Positions 1 through 6,373 of a stretch of 8,075 nt of DNA are shown one piece after another. Within the stretch, counting starts at the first letter, position 1, and each line of letters begins with the position of its first letter. The notes below the pieces were generated by a model, which saw only the letters and a list, made by a program, of their open reading frames with translations, did not search any database and was not told the origin of the DNA. The translations under genes were made by a program, and so were the position numbers. The DNA is from Pseudomonadota bacterium (GTDB taxonomy: Bacteria > Pseudomonadota > Gammaproteobacteria > Burkholderiales > Burkholderiaceae_C): positions 1 to 8,075 of the forward strand of contig JAEZEB010000225.1 of the NCBI GenBank assembly GCA_023438115.1. The letters run 5' to 3'.

Positions 1-1218
1 GTGCTGCGCCGCACGCAGCCCGCCGCCGGTGCACCCGGCGCGACCGAGTCGCTGCTCGGTCCGTCGCGCGACGCCTGGCATGCCACGCTGCTCGATGCCG
101 CCCCGGCCAACGTCGAGGAAATGGACGACATGCACCGGCAGGCCATTCTGCACCCCGGACCGGTGATCATGCCCGCGCTCGCGGGGCTCGCGCGCGAAGG
201 GCTGCCGGCCGCGCGGACGCTCGATGCGGTCGTGCGCGGCTACGAAACCATGATCCGCGTCGGCCGCGCGGTCGGGCCGCGGCACTACTTCCATTGGCAC
301 AACACGGCGACGGCGGGCGTCTTCGGCGCGGCCGCGGCTTGCGCGGACGCGCTCGCGCTCACGCCCGAACAGGCGGTGTGGGCGCTGGGCAATGCGGGCA
401 CGCAGGCCGCGGGCCTCTGGCAGGTGCGGCTCGAGCCGGTGATGTCCAAGCAACTGCACACCGGCCATGCGGCCTGGGCGGGGCGAAGCGCTGCGATGCT
501 GGCCGCCTGCGGCTTCACCGGCCCGGCGCACATCCTCGAAGGCGAGCGCGGCTTCTTCGCGGCGATGTGTCCCGACGGCACGCCCGAGGCGGTGCTGCGT
601 CCGGAAGACGATTGGCTGATCCGGCAGACCAGCTTCAAGCCCTGGCCCGCGTGCCGCCACACGCACGCGGCCATCGACTGCGCGCTGGCCCTGCGCGAAG
701 CCGCCGGCGGACCGCCCGACTTCTTGTCCTGCGAGATGGAATCCTTCCACGACGCGCTGGCGATCTGCGACAACCCACGGCCCGGCACGCGGACCGAAGC
801 CAAGTTCTCGCTCCAGTACTGCGTGGCCGCCGCCGCGCTGCTGGGCCCGCTGCGGCCGGAACACTTCGACGCATCCTTTTTCGAGCGGCCCGACCTGCGC
901 GCGGCCGCCGCGCGCGTGCGCCTGCGGCCCGCGCCGGACTTCGACGCCGCCTACCCGGAACACTACGGCGCCCGCGTCACCCTCCGCCTGGCCGATGGCA
1001 GCGAGCGCAGCCACGCCGTGGCCGATGCCCTCGGCGACCCCGAGCGCGCCATGCCGGAGTCCGCGGTCCTCGCCAAGGCACGCACGCTGATGGACTACGG
1101 CGGCGTCGCACCGGCGCGCCGCGACGCGGCGCTCGCCGCGGCCGAAGCCCTCATGGAGGCCACGCCGCGGATGCTGGCCGAGCCCTTTCCGCAGGCGCTG
1201 CTGCGCCCGTTGTTCTAG
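1..1218 (+). CDS. MmgE/PrpD family protein, 5'-truncated by window edge
   Basis: This is a member of the MmgE/PrpD fold family, which includes 2-methylcitrate dehydratase, cis-aconitate decarboxylase and iminodisuccinate epimerase. These are cytosolic enzymes acting on small polycarboxylic or imino acids. The reading frame is open from the first base, and the GTG there is probably coincidental: the family usually runs about 450-480 residues and only 405 codons are present, so roughly the first 50 residues should lie upstream. Family marks, numbered from base 1, are a DDMH segment (42-45) before HPG (51-53), a GYE segment (80-82), HWHNTATAGVFGAA (98-111), the conserved lysine and GHAA of MSKQLHTGHAA (148-158), GFTGP (171-175) followed by LEGERGF, the active-site-type histidines in CRHTHAAID (218-226), and EAKFSLQY (266-273). 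The family is certain; the substrate is not determinable. It is first in an operon with the cupin and DUF1445 genes, 53 bp from the cupin start. Confidence 0.9.
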   Translation: MLRRTQPAAGAPGATESLLGPSRDAWHATLLDAAPANVEEMDDMHRQAILHPGPVIMPALAGLAREGLPAARTLDAVVRGYETMIRVGRAVGPRHYFHWHNTATAGVFGAAAACADALALTPEQAVWALGNAGTQAAGLWQVRLEPVMSKQLHTGHAAWAGRSAAMLAACGFTGPAHILEGERGFFAAMCPDGTPEAVLRPEDDWLIRQTSFKPWPACRHTHAAIDCALALREAAGGPPDFLSCEMESFHDALAICDNPRPGTRTEAKFSLQYCVAAAALLGPLRPEHFDASFFERPDLRAAAARVRLRPAPDFDAAYPEHYGARVTLRLADGSERSHAVADALGDPERAMPESAVLAKARTLMDYGGVAPARRDAALAAAEALMEATPRMLAEPFPQALLRPLF

Positions 1219-1258
1219 CCCTCGCGGCCGCCCCGGCCGCTCCTTCGACCCCGGCAAC

Positions 1259-1264
1259 AAGGAG
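1259..1264 (+). promoter_or_regulatory. Strong Shine-Dalgarno for the cupin gene, set in a small palindrome
   Basis: AAGGAG lies 7 nt upstream of the ATG at 1272 and fixes that start. Its GGAG (1261-1264) is followed, after three bases, by CTCC (1268-1271), so the ribosome-binding site could fold into a 4-bp hairpin ending at the start codon. The hairpin alone is weak and may have no role. Confidence 0.75.
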
Positions 1265-1271
1265 ATCCTCC

Positions 1272-1652
1272 ATGTCCGAACCACGCCTCATCCCGCCGCT
1301 TGGCAAGACCTTCGTGCGCAACGCCGAAGCGGACCTCACCCTCATCACCGAGGTGGAGGGCCGCTCCCTGGGCAGCGCGGTGGAGCTGCGCACGCTGGCC
1401 GCCACCCCGCGCATGGTCTTCGTCGAATGCCGCTTCACCAAGGGCCAGGCGAGCCAGCCGCACAACCATCCGGACCACGACTCGATCGTCTACGTCGTGA
1501 GCGGCAAGGTGAAGGTGACCATCGCCGGCAAGGAGTTCATCGCCGGCCCGGGCGACGCCTGGTACAACGAGCCGGGCGTCGTCCACCACATCGAGGCGCT
1601 GGAGGACAGCGTTTCGGTCGAAGTGAAGTCGCCGCCGGTGAAGGCATGGTGA
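1272..1652 (+). CDS. Small single-domain cupin protein
   Basis: This 126-residue protein is a single cupin barrel, the usual size for stand-alone cupins. Cupin motif 1 is seen as PHNHPDHDSIVYVVSGKV (63-80), giving candidate metal ligands His64, His66 and possibly His69 or Asp70; the usual glutamate position appears to be Asp70. Motif 2 is GPGDAWYNEPGVVHHIEA (92-109), with His105 as the likely last ligand. It is probably a cytosolic metal-binding protein, since no signal peptide or membrane segment is visible. Such cupins can be dioxygenases, isomerases, decarboxylases or non-catalytic binding proteins, and the sequence does not discriminate. The ATG at 1272 has a strong ribosome-binding site. 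The gene lies between the PrpD-like and DUF1445 genes and overlaps the latter by 7 bp, so all three are probably co-transcribed and the last two translationally coupled. Confidence 0.92.
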   Translation: MSEPRLIPPLGKTFVRNAEADLTLITEVEGRSLGSAVELRTLAATPRMVFVECRFTKGQASQPHNHPDHDSIVYVVSGKVKVTIAGKEFIAGPGDAWYNEPGVVHHIEALEDSVSVEVKSPPVKAW

Positions 1653-2452
1653 GCGCCCTGCGCAAGGAGGCGCTGGCAGGGCTGGACCTGCCGGCGATCC
1701 GCGCGCACATCCGCAGCGGCGCCTACAGCGGCGACACCATGGGCGTGGCCGACGGCCACGTGCAGGCCAACCTGGTGGTGCTGCCGATGGCGCAGGCCTT
1801 CGAGTTCCTGGTGTTCTGCCAGCGCAACCCCAAGCCCTGCCCGCTGCTGGACGTGACGCTGCCCGGCTCCGCCGTGCCGCAGCTGCTGGCGCCGGGCGCC
1901 GACCTGCGCACCGACGTGCCGCGCTACCGCGTGTTCCGCAACGGCGAACTCGTCGACGAGCCCACCGACATCCTCGCGCATTGGCGCGACGACCTGGTGG
2001 CCATCCTGCTCGGATGCAGCGCCACCTTCGACAACGCCTTGCGCAACGCGCGCATCCCGCTGCCCTTCCTGGCGCGGCAGGCGGTGCCGCCGGTCTACCG
2101 CACCAGCATCGAATGCACGCCGGCCGGCGCGTTCCACGGGCCGGTGGTCGTCACCATGCGGCCGGTGCCGCGGCACCTGGTGGTGAAGGTGACCCAGCTC
2201 TCCGCGCGCTTCCCGCTGGCGCACGGCGGGCCGGTGCAGGTGGGCTATCCCGGGCAGATCGGCGTGGACCTCGAATGCCCGATCTACGGCCGATACGAGC
2301 CGCTGGCGGACGACGAGGTGCCGATGTTCTGGGCCTGCGGTGTCACGCCCCAGGCGGTGGCGATGGCGTCGCGGCCGGAGTGGATGATCACTCACGCGCC
2401 GGCCCACATGTTCCTGGCCGATCCGCATTACGAGGAACACGCGGCGGTCTGA
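1646..2452 (+). CDS. DUF1445 / YcsI family protein (D-glutamate cyclase-like, putative hydro-lyase)
   Basis: This 268-residue protein has the full DUF1445 (PF07286) signature: HVQANLVVLP (38-47), FCQRNPKPCPLLDVT (57-71), LRTDVPRYRVF (87-97), ILLGCSATFD (120-129), VTMRPVP (169-175), the LSARFPLAHGGPVQVG segment (185-200), VPMFWACGVTPQ (225-236) and ITHAPAHMFLADP (248-260). Length is normal for the bacterial family. In the mitochondrial relative the domain interconverts D-glutamate and 5-oxo-D-proline; bacterial members are annotated as putative hydro-lyases and sit near 5-oxoproline or other acid-utilisation genes. The start codon overlaps the cupin stop by 7 bp. The GTG at 1649 (4-bp overlap, better spaced from AAGG at 1641-1644) is an equally good start and would remove only the first residue. 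It is last in its operon, followed by the hairpin at 2488-2511. No LamB/YcsF or PxpBC partner is visible, so a role in 5-oxoproline metabolism is only a possibility. Confidence 0.9.
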   Translation: MVSALRKEALAGLDLPAIRAHIRSGAYSGDTMGVADGHVQANLVVLPMAQAFEFLVFCQRNPKPCPLLDVTLPGSAVPQLLAPGADLRTDVPRYRVFRNGELVDEPTDILAHWRDDLVAILLGCSATFDNALRNARIPLPFLARQAVPPVYRTSIECTPAGAFHGPVVVTMRPVPRHLVVKVTQLSARFPLAHGGPVQVGYPGQIGVDLECPIYGRYEPLADDEVPMFWACGVTPQAVAMASRPEWMITHAPAHMFLADPHYEEHAAV

Positions 2453-2487
2453 AAGAGAAGCGGGGGGCCCGGGGCGGCGGCGCCCGC

Positions 2488-2511
2488 GAAAGCGTCGGCT
2501 CCGGCGCTTTC
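2488..2511. terminator. Probable bidirectional terminator between convergent operons
   Basis: GAAAGCGTCGG (2488-2498) and CCGGCGCTTTC (2501-2511) pair over 11 positions with one G-T wobble. In RNA the innermost pairs would open to form the loop. The stem begins with AAA and ends with TTT on either strand, and it lies between the DUF1445 stop (2450-2452) and the TRAP large-subunit stop (2512-2514). A second, GC-only hairpin (2472-2476 with 2481-2485) lies just before it. The U-tract is short, so efficiency is uncertain. Confidence 0.6.
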
Positions 2512-3807
2512 CTAGCTTCCCATCGCGAACGCCGGCAGCCAGGTCGCGATCCAGGGGAAGGCGATCAGCAGCACGGTGGCCGCGCACATCAGCAGGAAGA
2601 AGGGCAGCGCGGCGAGCGCGATCCGCACCAAGCTCTGGCCGCTCATGCCCTGCAGCACGAACAGGTTGAAGCCCACCGGCGGCGTCACCTGCGCCAGCTC
2701 GATCATGATGATGATGTAGACACCGAACCAGATCAGGTCGAAGCCCGCCGCCTGCACCATGGGGATGACGACGGCGGAGGTCAGCACGATCATGGAGACG
2801 CCGTCCAGCGCCATGCCCAGCACCAGGTAGACGATGGTCAGCGCCAGCATCAGCGCATAGGGCGACAGCTGCAGCGACACCACCCACTCGGCCAGCGCGC
2901 GCGGGATGCCCGTGAAGCCCATGGCCACCGTCAGGAAGCTGGCCGCCCCGAGGATGAACATGATCATGCCGGAGGTGCGCAGCGCGCTGCTCAGGCTCTC
3001 GCGGATGGTGCGCCAGTTCAGGTTGCCGCCGAGGGCGGCGACCACCAGCGCGCCCAGCACGCCGAAGGCCGAGGCCTCGTTCGCCGTGGCCAGGCCGGTC
3101 AGCATGGTGAGGAACACCGCGGCGATCAGCGCCAGCACCGGGAACAGGTTGGCCGTGGCCTTCACGCGCTCGAGGAAGCGCATGCGGATCGTCTGTGCAG
3201 GCATGCGGTCCGGGTGGCGCAGCGCCCAGAACATGATGTAGCCGGAGAACAGCAGCAGCACCAGCAGGCCGGGCACCACGCCGGCCAGGAACATGCGCAC
3301 GATCGAGACGTCGGCCGCGACCGCATACACGATCATCGGGATCGACGGCGGGATGAGGATGCCCAGCGTCCCGGCGCCGCACAGGGAGCCGAGCGAGATG
3401 CGCTGGTCGTAGCCGCGCTTTTCCAGCTCCGGCAGCGCGATGCGCGACACGGTGGCGCAGGTGGCCGAGGAGGAACCCGTCACCGCGCCGAAGATGCCGC
3501 TGCCGACCACGTTGACGTGCAGCAGGCGGCCCGGCAGGCGGTCCAGCCACGGTGCCAGGCCGGCGAACATCTGTTCGGCGATGCGGCTGCGGTACAGGAT
3601 CTCGCCCATCCAGATGAACATCGGCAGCGAGGCGAGCGACAGGGACGAATAGGTGCCCCAGTAGGAGGTGACCAGGTTGATGTCCGGCCGCGTGCTGGAG
3701 AAGAAGGACACGCCGGCCCAGGCGACCACGCCGAGGGTGAAGGCGACCCAGACGCCGCCGGCCAGCAGCAGGACCAGCAGGAGGACGAGGAGAGCGGGAG
3801 CTTGCAT
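2512..3807 (-). CDS. dctM: TRAP transporter large permease subunit (DctM family)
   Basis: This 431-residue integral inner-membrane protein is the ion-coupled translocation subunit of a TRAP transporter. About a dozen hydrophobic segments run from the N-terminus (residues 4-34) to the C-terminus (about 395-425). Family motifs are FGAVTGSSSAT (106-116) followed by a polar LPELEKRGYD stretch, LGILIPPSIPMIVYA (148-162), FLAGVVPG (173-180), TANEASAFG (241-249), GMALDG (331-336) and TPPVGFNLFVLQG (375-387), in the canonical order and at normal length. The ATG at 3807 begins six bases after the DctQ stop, with only a weak AGG ahead of it, which suggests translational coupling. It is the last gene of the P-Q-M operon and ends against the hairpin at 2488-2511. 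The symbol names the subunit class; C4-dicarboxylate specificity is not implied. Confidence 0.96.
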   Translation of the reverse strand: MQAPALLVLLLVLLLAGGVWVAFTLGVVAWAGVSFFSSTRPDINLVTSYWGTYSSLSLASLPMFIWMGEILYRSRIAEQMFAGLAPWLDRLPGRLLHVNVVGSGIFGAVTGSSSATCATVSRIALPELEKRGYDQRISLGSLCGAGTLGILIPPSIPMIVYAVAADVSIVRMFLAGVVPGLLVLLLFSGYIMFWALRHPDRMPAQTIRMRFLERVKATANLFPVLALIAAVFLTMLTGLATANEASAFGVLGALVVAALGGNLNWRTIRESLSSALRTSGMIMFILGAASFLTVAMGFTGIPRALAEWVVSLQLSPYALMLALTIVYLVLGMALDGVSMIVLTSAVVIPMVQAAGFDLIWFGVYIIIMIELAQVTPPVGFNLFVLQGMSGQSLVRIALAALPFFLLMCAATVLLIAFPWIATWLPAFAMGS

Positions 3808-3813
3808 GCGGAC

Positions 3814-4335
3814 CTAGACGGCGACGTCTTCCATGGACATGGCGCGTTCTGCGCGCAGGGACGCGGCCGGGGCGCGGAGTGCCGCGAGGAGCTCGTCGAC
3901 CACGGCCACCAGCAGGAGCAGCGCCCCGAGCACCATGCTCGCCTGGGGAATCCAGGTCGCGATCTCGATCATCCCCTGCGTCATCTCCTCGCTGCGCCAG
4001 CTGCGCCACAGGTAGTTTCCGCTCGCCCACAGCATGTAGGCCGTGAAGACGGCGGCCAGCAGCAGGCAGGCGAGGATCATCACCTTGCGCAGCGGCGGCG
4101 GCAGCTTGTCGACGAGCACGCCCACGCGCACCATGTCCCCGCGCTTGAAGGTGGCGGGGAGCGCCAGGAACCCGGCGGCGGCGCAGAACCAGCCTATGAG
4201 TTCCGAGGCGCCCGGGATGTAGCTTCCCATCTTGCGCATGACGGCTTCGCCGATCATCACCAGGAAGATGCCGACCAGGAACACGCCGGCGATGCCGAGG
4301 CTGCCGGCGTAGAGGCCGTCCAGGAACTTGCGCAT
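3814..4335 (-). CDS. dctQ: TRAP transporter small permease subunit (DctQ family)
   Basis: This 173-residue membrane protein has four predicted transmembrane segments at about residues 10-33, 43-61, 84-107 and 128-150, which is the DctQ topology and length. The FKRGDMVRVGVLVDKLPP region between segments 2 and 3 (about 63-80) is the charged loop conserved in the family, and GASELIGWFCAAAGFLALP (42-60) is typical of segment 2. It pairs with DctM in the membrane to receive ligand from the periplasmic binding protein. The ATG at 4335 is 15 bp from the binding-protein stop; TAAGGA, which includes that stop codon, is a rather distant ribosome-binding site. It sits between the P and M genes. Specificity cannot be inferred from this subunit. 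Confidence 0.95.
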   Translation of the reverse strand: MRKFLDGLYAGSLGIAGVFLVGIFLVMIGEAVMRKMGSYIPGASELIGWFCAAAGFLALPATFKRGDMVRVGVLVDKLPPPLRKVMILACLLLAAVFTAYMLWASGNYLWRSWRSEEMTQGMIEIATWIPQASMVLGALLLLVAVVDELLAALRAPAASLRAERAMSMEDVAV

Positions 4336-4350
4336 GGTCGTGCGTCGTCC

Positions 4351-5358
4351 TTACTTGCCGATGGCCTTGCGGTACTCGGCCAGCGCCTTCAGGCCTTCCT
4401 CGCCGAACGGCTTGGCATAGGGCTCCCACAGCGGGATGGTGCGCTTGCGCATCTCGTCGACCACCGCGGGCGGCATCGGCTGCACGTTCATGCCGTTCTT
4501 GACCAGCTCGGCGACCTTCTGCTCGTGGTCACGCTTGCTGTTCTCCCAGAAGCCCGGCTCCATCTCGCGCGCGATGCGCTGGATGGTCTGCTGCTGCTCC
4601 GGCGTCAGCTTTTTCCAGGTGTCCAGGTTGATCGTCATCACGTTGGACGCCCAGATGTGGTTGGTCTCGTAGGCGTACTTCATGAAGTCCCAGTACTTCT
4701 GGGCCACGGCCGTGCCGGCGGAGGTGGGCACGCCTTCCAGCATGCCGGAGCCCAGGGCCTGCAGGATCTCGAGGTTGGTCAGCTGCACCGGCGTCATGCC
4801 CAGGCGGTTGATCCAGTCGGTGGTCAGCTTGTCCAGCGAGCGCATCTTCACGCCCTTGAGGTCGTCGATGGAGTTGACCGGCTTCTTCACGAAGAAGAAC
4901 TGCTTGGGCCAGGGCACCACGTACAGCACCTTCTGGTTGTTCTTCTCGAGGATCTTCTCCCACAGCGGGCGGAAGGACTGGTGCAGCACCTTCAGCTGGT
5001 CGTAGTCGTTCACCAGGAAGGGCAGCGTCTCCACCGCCATCGCGGCGCCGCGGCTGGCGTTCTGGAACAGCGCGAGGTCCGCCATGGGCACCACGCCGTC
5101 GGCGACCGCGCGCACCGATTCGTTGGCCTTCACGCCAAGCTCACCGCCGGCACGGGCGGCGATCTGCACCTGGCCCTTGGTTTCCTCCGTCACGCGCTTG
5201 GCGAAGGCCGCCGCGTTGAGCGAGTGGAACTCGTTCGGGCCCCAGGGCACGGAGATCTCGAGCTTGACCTGCGCCTGGGCGGCGCCGGCCGCCAGGAACA
5301 TGGCGCCGGTCAGCGCCAGGGGGCGCAGCAGGCGCCGCAGGGAGGAAACTTTGCCCAT
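4351..5358 (-). CDS. dctP: TRAP transporter periplasmic substrate-binding protein (DctP family)
   Basis: This 335-residue protein is an exported solute receptor. Residues 1-30 form a Sec signal peptide with an arginine-rich start (SSLRRLLRP), a hydrophobic core (LALTGAMFLAAG) and an AQA cleavage site near 27-29. The DctP fold follows: PFLVNDYDQLKVL (113-125), the linker region LKGVKMRS (168-175) whose Arg173 is the family arginine expected to salt-bridge a ligand carboxylate, then ILQALGSGMLEGVPTS (198-213) and the helical C-terminus. The ligand is therefore probably a carboxylate, but its identity is not visible. I chose the ATG at 5358 because GAGAGG (5365-5370) lies 6 nt upstream. An in-frame ATG at 5382 would add eight residues, has no clear ribosome-binding site, and would put charged residues before the signal. 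It is first in the TRAP operon, behind the promoter at 5433-5461 with an operator in its spacer. Confidence 0.95.
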   Translation of the reverse strand: MGKVSSLRRLLRPLALTGAMFLAAGAAQAQVKLEISVPWGPNEFHSLNAAAFAKRVTEETKGQVQIAARAGGELGVKANESVRAVADGVVPMADLALFQNASRGAAMAVETLPFLVNDYDQLKVLHQSFRPLWEKILEKNNQKVLYVVPWPKQFFFVKKPVNSIDDLKGVKMRSLDKLTTDWINRLGMTPVQLTNLEILQALGSGMLEGVPTSAGTAVAQKYWDFMKYAYETNHIWASNVMTINLDTWKKLTPEQQQTIQRIAREMEPGFWENSKRDHEQKVAELVKNGMNVQPMPPAVVDEMRKRTIPLWEPYAKPFGEEGLKALAEYRKAIGK

Positions 5359-5364
5359 CACATA

Positions 5365-5370
5365 CCTCTC
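5365..5370 (-). promoter_or_regulatory. Shine-Dalgarno deciding the dctP start
   Basis: On the minus strand GAGAGG is followed by TATGTG and then ATG at 5358. This good match at 6-nt spacing is the reason for choosing 5358 over the in-frame ATG at 5382. Confidence 0.7.
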
Positions 5371-5432
5371 AGTCTGGTCCACAGGGATAGGTTGCGGCGG
5401 CGCTCGGGCGGCGCTGCTCGCTCGGAGTCAAC

Positions 5433-5461
5433 ATTAGACAAGATGTCCGTACAAGTGTAAA
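5433..5461 (-). promoter_or_regulatory. Predicted sigma-70 promoter of the TRAP operon
   Basis: On the minus strand the -35 box TTTACA (5456-5461) and -10 box TCTAAT (5433-5438) each match consensus at 5 of 6 positions and are exactly 17 bp apart. The predicted start is near 5426, giving an untranslated leader of about 68 nt. The spacer contains the whole TGTACGGACA word, so a protein bound there would exclude RNA polymerase. Confidence 0.75.
5444..5453 (-). promoter_or_regulatory. Putative GntR operator, site 1 (in the TRAP promoter spacer)
   Basis: TGTACGGACA on the minus strand is identical to the words at 5545-5554 and 6375-6384. It is an imperfect palindrome, TGT-N-CG-N-ACA. It lies wholly between the -35 and -10 boxes of the TRAP promoter, a classical repression position. 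Binding by the adjacent GntR protein is inferred from repetition and position. Confidence 0.75.
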
Positions 5462-5514
5462 GGGACCGGCCGCTTCGCAACCGCATTTCTCTTGGTGCGC
5501 CGCAGCGCGATCCC

Positions 5515-5539
5515 GCACGAACCTCAGCAGGTTCCGTGC
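5515..5539. other. Imperfect hairpin downstream of the GntR gene
   Basis: GCACG-AACCT (5515-5524), a CAGC loop, then AGGTT, one bulged C and CGTGC (5529-5539) form a ten-pair stem. It lies 26 bp past the GntR stop and could end or stabilise the regulator transcript. No U-run follows on the minus strand, so it is not a classical intrinsic terminator. The rest of 5462-5565, apart from operator site 2, shows nothing recognisable. Confidence 0.35.
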
Positions 5540-5544
5540 CTGTT

Positions 5545-5554
5545 TGTACGGACA
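5545..5554 (+). promoter_or_regulatory. Putative GntR operator, site 2 (downstream of the regulator gene)
   Basis: TGTACGGACA on the plus strand is an exact copy of sites 1 and 3. It lies 11 bp beyond the regulator stop codon, and its centre is 101 bp from that of site 1. No convincing promoter overlaps it, so it may be an auxiliary site that helps repression through a DNA loop with site 1. Confidence 0.65.
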
Positions 5555-5565
5555 GATTGCGGATT

Positions 5566-6321
5566 TCAGGACCGGCGGAGGGTCGAGCCGTAGGTGAAGA
5601 GGCTGCCGTTGTAGAGGGAATGGGCCACCACCAGCAGGCGGCCGGCGGCGTCGTGGTAGTTGCGCACGATCTGGAACACCGCGTCGCCCGGCTTCACGTG
5701 CAGCAGCCGGGCCTCGGCCTCGCCCACGTTCAGGGCGCTGAAGTTCTGGTCGATGCGGTCCACCTTGCGCAGGTCCACGGTGTTGACGATCTCCTGCGCC
5801 GCGGACTCCAGATCGAGCAGCCGGCGCGCCTGCGCCTTGCTGCGCACCGCGGTGTAGACGTCCACCAGAGCGAGCGGCCGCGCGTCGTTGCGCGGATAGC
5901 GGATGGAGCGCACCCAGATGCAGGGCGTGCGCGCGAGCTGCGCGATCTGGCTGGCGTACTGGTTGGCGTCCGCGGGCACTTCCGCCGACTGCAGCACGTG
6001 CAGGCGCGTGGCCTTGCCGTGGTGCAGCATGTCCTCGATGGTCTGCGTGTTCTGCTCGTAGCGCACCGGCGGCGTGGTCGCCAGCACGGTGGAGCCCGAG
6101 CCTTGCCGCCGCGCGATGAGGCCGCGGCTTTCCAGCTGGCGCAGCGCCTCGCGCGTGGTGTGCCGGCTCACGCCAAAGACATCGCACAGTTCCTTTTCGG
6201 TCGGCAGCGGCGTGCCCACGGGCCAGCGGCCTGCCTTGATCCCGTCCATCAGGTGGCTGGCCAGCCTCTTGTAGTACGGACCCGATCCCTTCTCGAGCAC
6301 CGCCTCACTGTCTTGCCCCAT
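5566..6321 (-). CDS. GntR family transcriptional regulator, HutC/UTRA type
   Basis: This 251-residue DNA-binding regulator has an N-terminal GntR winged helix (about 14-80) with the signature LPTEKELCDVFGVSRHTTREAL (39-60), RQLESRGLIARRQGSGSTV (61-79), and a C-terminal UTRA effector-binding domain (about 95-250) with CIWVRSIRYPRNDARPLALVDVY (134-156), NVGEAEARLLHVKPGDAVFQIVR (198-220) and a closing YNGSLFTYGS segment. UTRA domains of the HutC group bind small metabolites and usually release DNA on binding. Two consecutive ATGs (6324 and 6321) are possible. GGAGGG (6325-6330) abuts the first and lies 3 nt from the second, so 6321 is slightly better spaced. The frame stays open far upstream, but only as a shadow of the divergent ligase gene. 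The gene is divergent from the ligase and upstream of the TRAP operon, and three identical candidate operators flank it, one over its own weak promoter, suggesting autoregulation. Confidence 0.95.
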   Translation of the reverse strand: MGQDSEAVLEKGSGPYYKRLASHLMDGIKAGRWPVGTPLPTEKELCDVFGVSRHTTREALRQLESRGLIARRQGSGSTVLATTPPVRYEQNTQTIEDMLHHGKATRLHVLQSAEVPADANQYASQIAQLARTPCIWVRSIRYPRNDARPLALVDVYTAVRSKAQARRLLDLESAAQEIVNTVDLRKVDRIDQNFSALNVGEAEARLLHVKPGDAVFQIVRNYHDAAGRLLVVAHSLYNGSLFTYGSTLRRS

Positions 6322-6324
6322 CAT

Positions 6325-6330
6325 CCCTCC
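6325..6330 (-). promoter_or_regulatory. Shine-Dalgarno of the GntR gene with tandem ATGs
   Basis: On the minus strand GGAGGG is followed directly by ATGATG. The sequence is a strong anti-16S match but very close to the first ATG, which favours initiation at the second (6321). Confidence 0.6.
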
Positions 6331-6344
6331 GCCGCTCTGGCATG

Positions 6345-6373
6345 TTGATTGCTCGCGAGTATGCACGCATAAT
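6345..6373 (+). promoter_or_regulatory. Predicted sigma-70 promoter of the ligase-amidase operon
   Basis: The -35 box TTGATT (6345-6350, 4 of 6) and -10 box CATAAT (6368-6373, 5 of 6) are separated by exactly 17 bp. The start is expected near 6380, giving a leader of about 20 nt. Operator site 3 (6375-6384) covers that predicted start. Confidence 0.65.

Noticed and set aside
294..1271. In-frame upstream extension of the cupin through the PrpD-like gene
   Set aside because: The extension is an out-of-frame arginine-rich shadow of the PrpD-like gene. The cupin has its own ATG at 1272 with AAGGAG 7 nt before it.
1490..4429. A 979-codon minus-strand open frame across DUF1445, DctM and DctQ
   Set aside because: It is out of frame with DctM and DctQ, with Arg/Ala/Gly-rich translation and no motifs. 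The true genes in the same interval have full family signatures.
5359..5382. Longer dctP start at 5382
   Set aside because: It would put charged residues ahead of the signal peptide and lacks a ribosome-binding site, whereas 5358 has GAGAGG at 6-nt spacing.
5396..5414. Direct repeat GGCGGCGC (5396-5403 and 5407-5414) in the dctP leader
   Set aside because: It is short and GC-only in a GC-rich leader, with an 11-bp period and no further copies; chance is the likeliest explanation.
1981..5460. A 1159-codon plus-strand open frame opposite the TRAP operon
   Set aside because: Its product is a low-complexity run rich in His, Gln, Arg and Gly with no recognisable domain. It lies antisense to three clear TRAP genes and crosses the DUF1445 end and the terminator. 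It is a by-product of GC-rich codon use.
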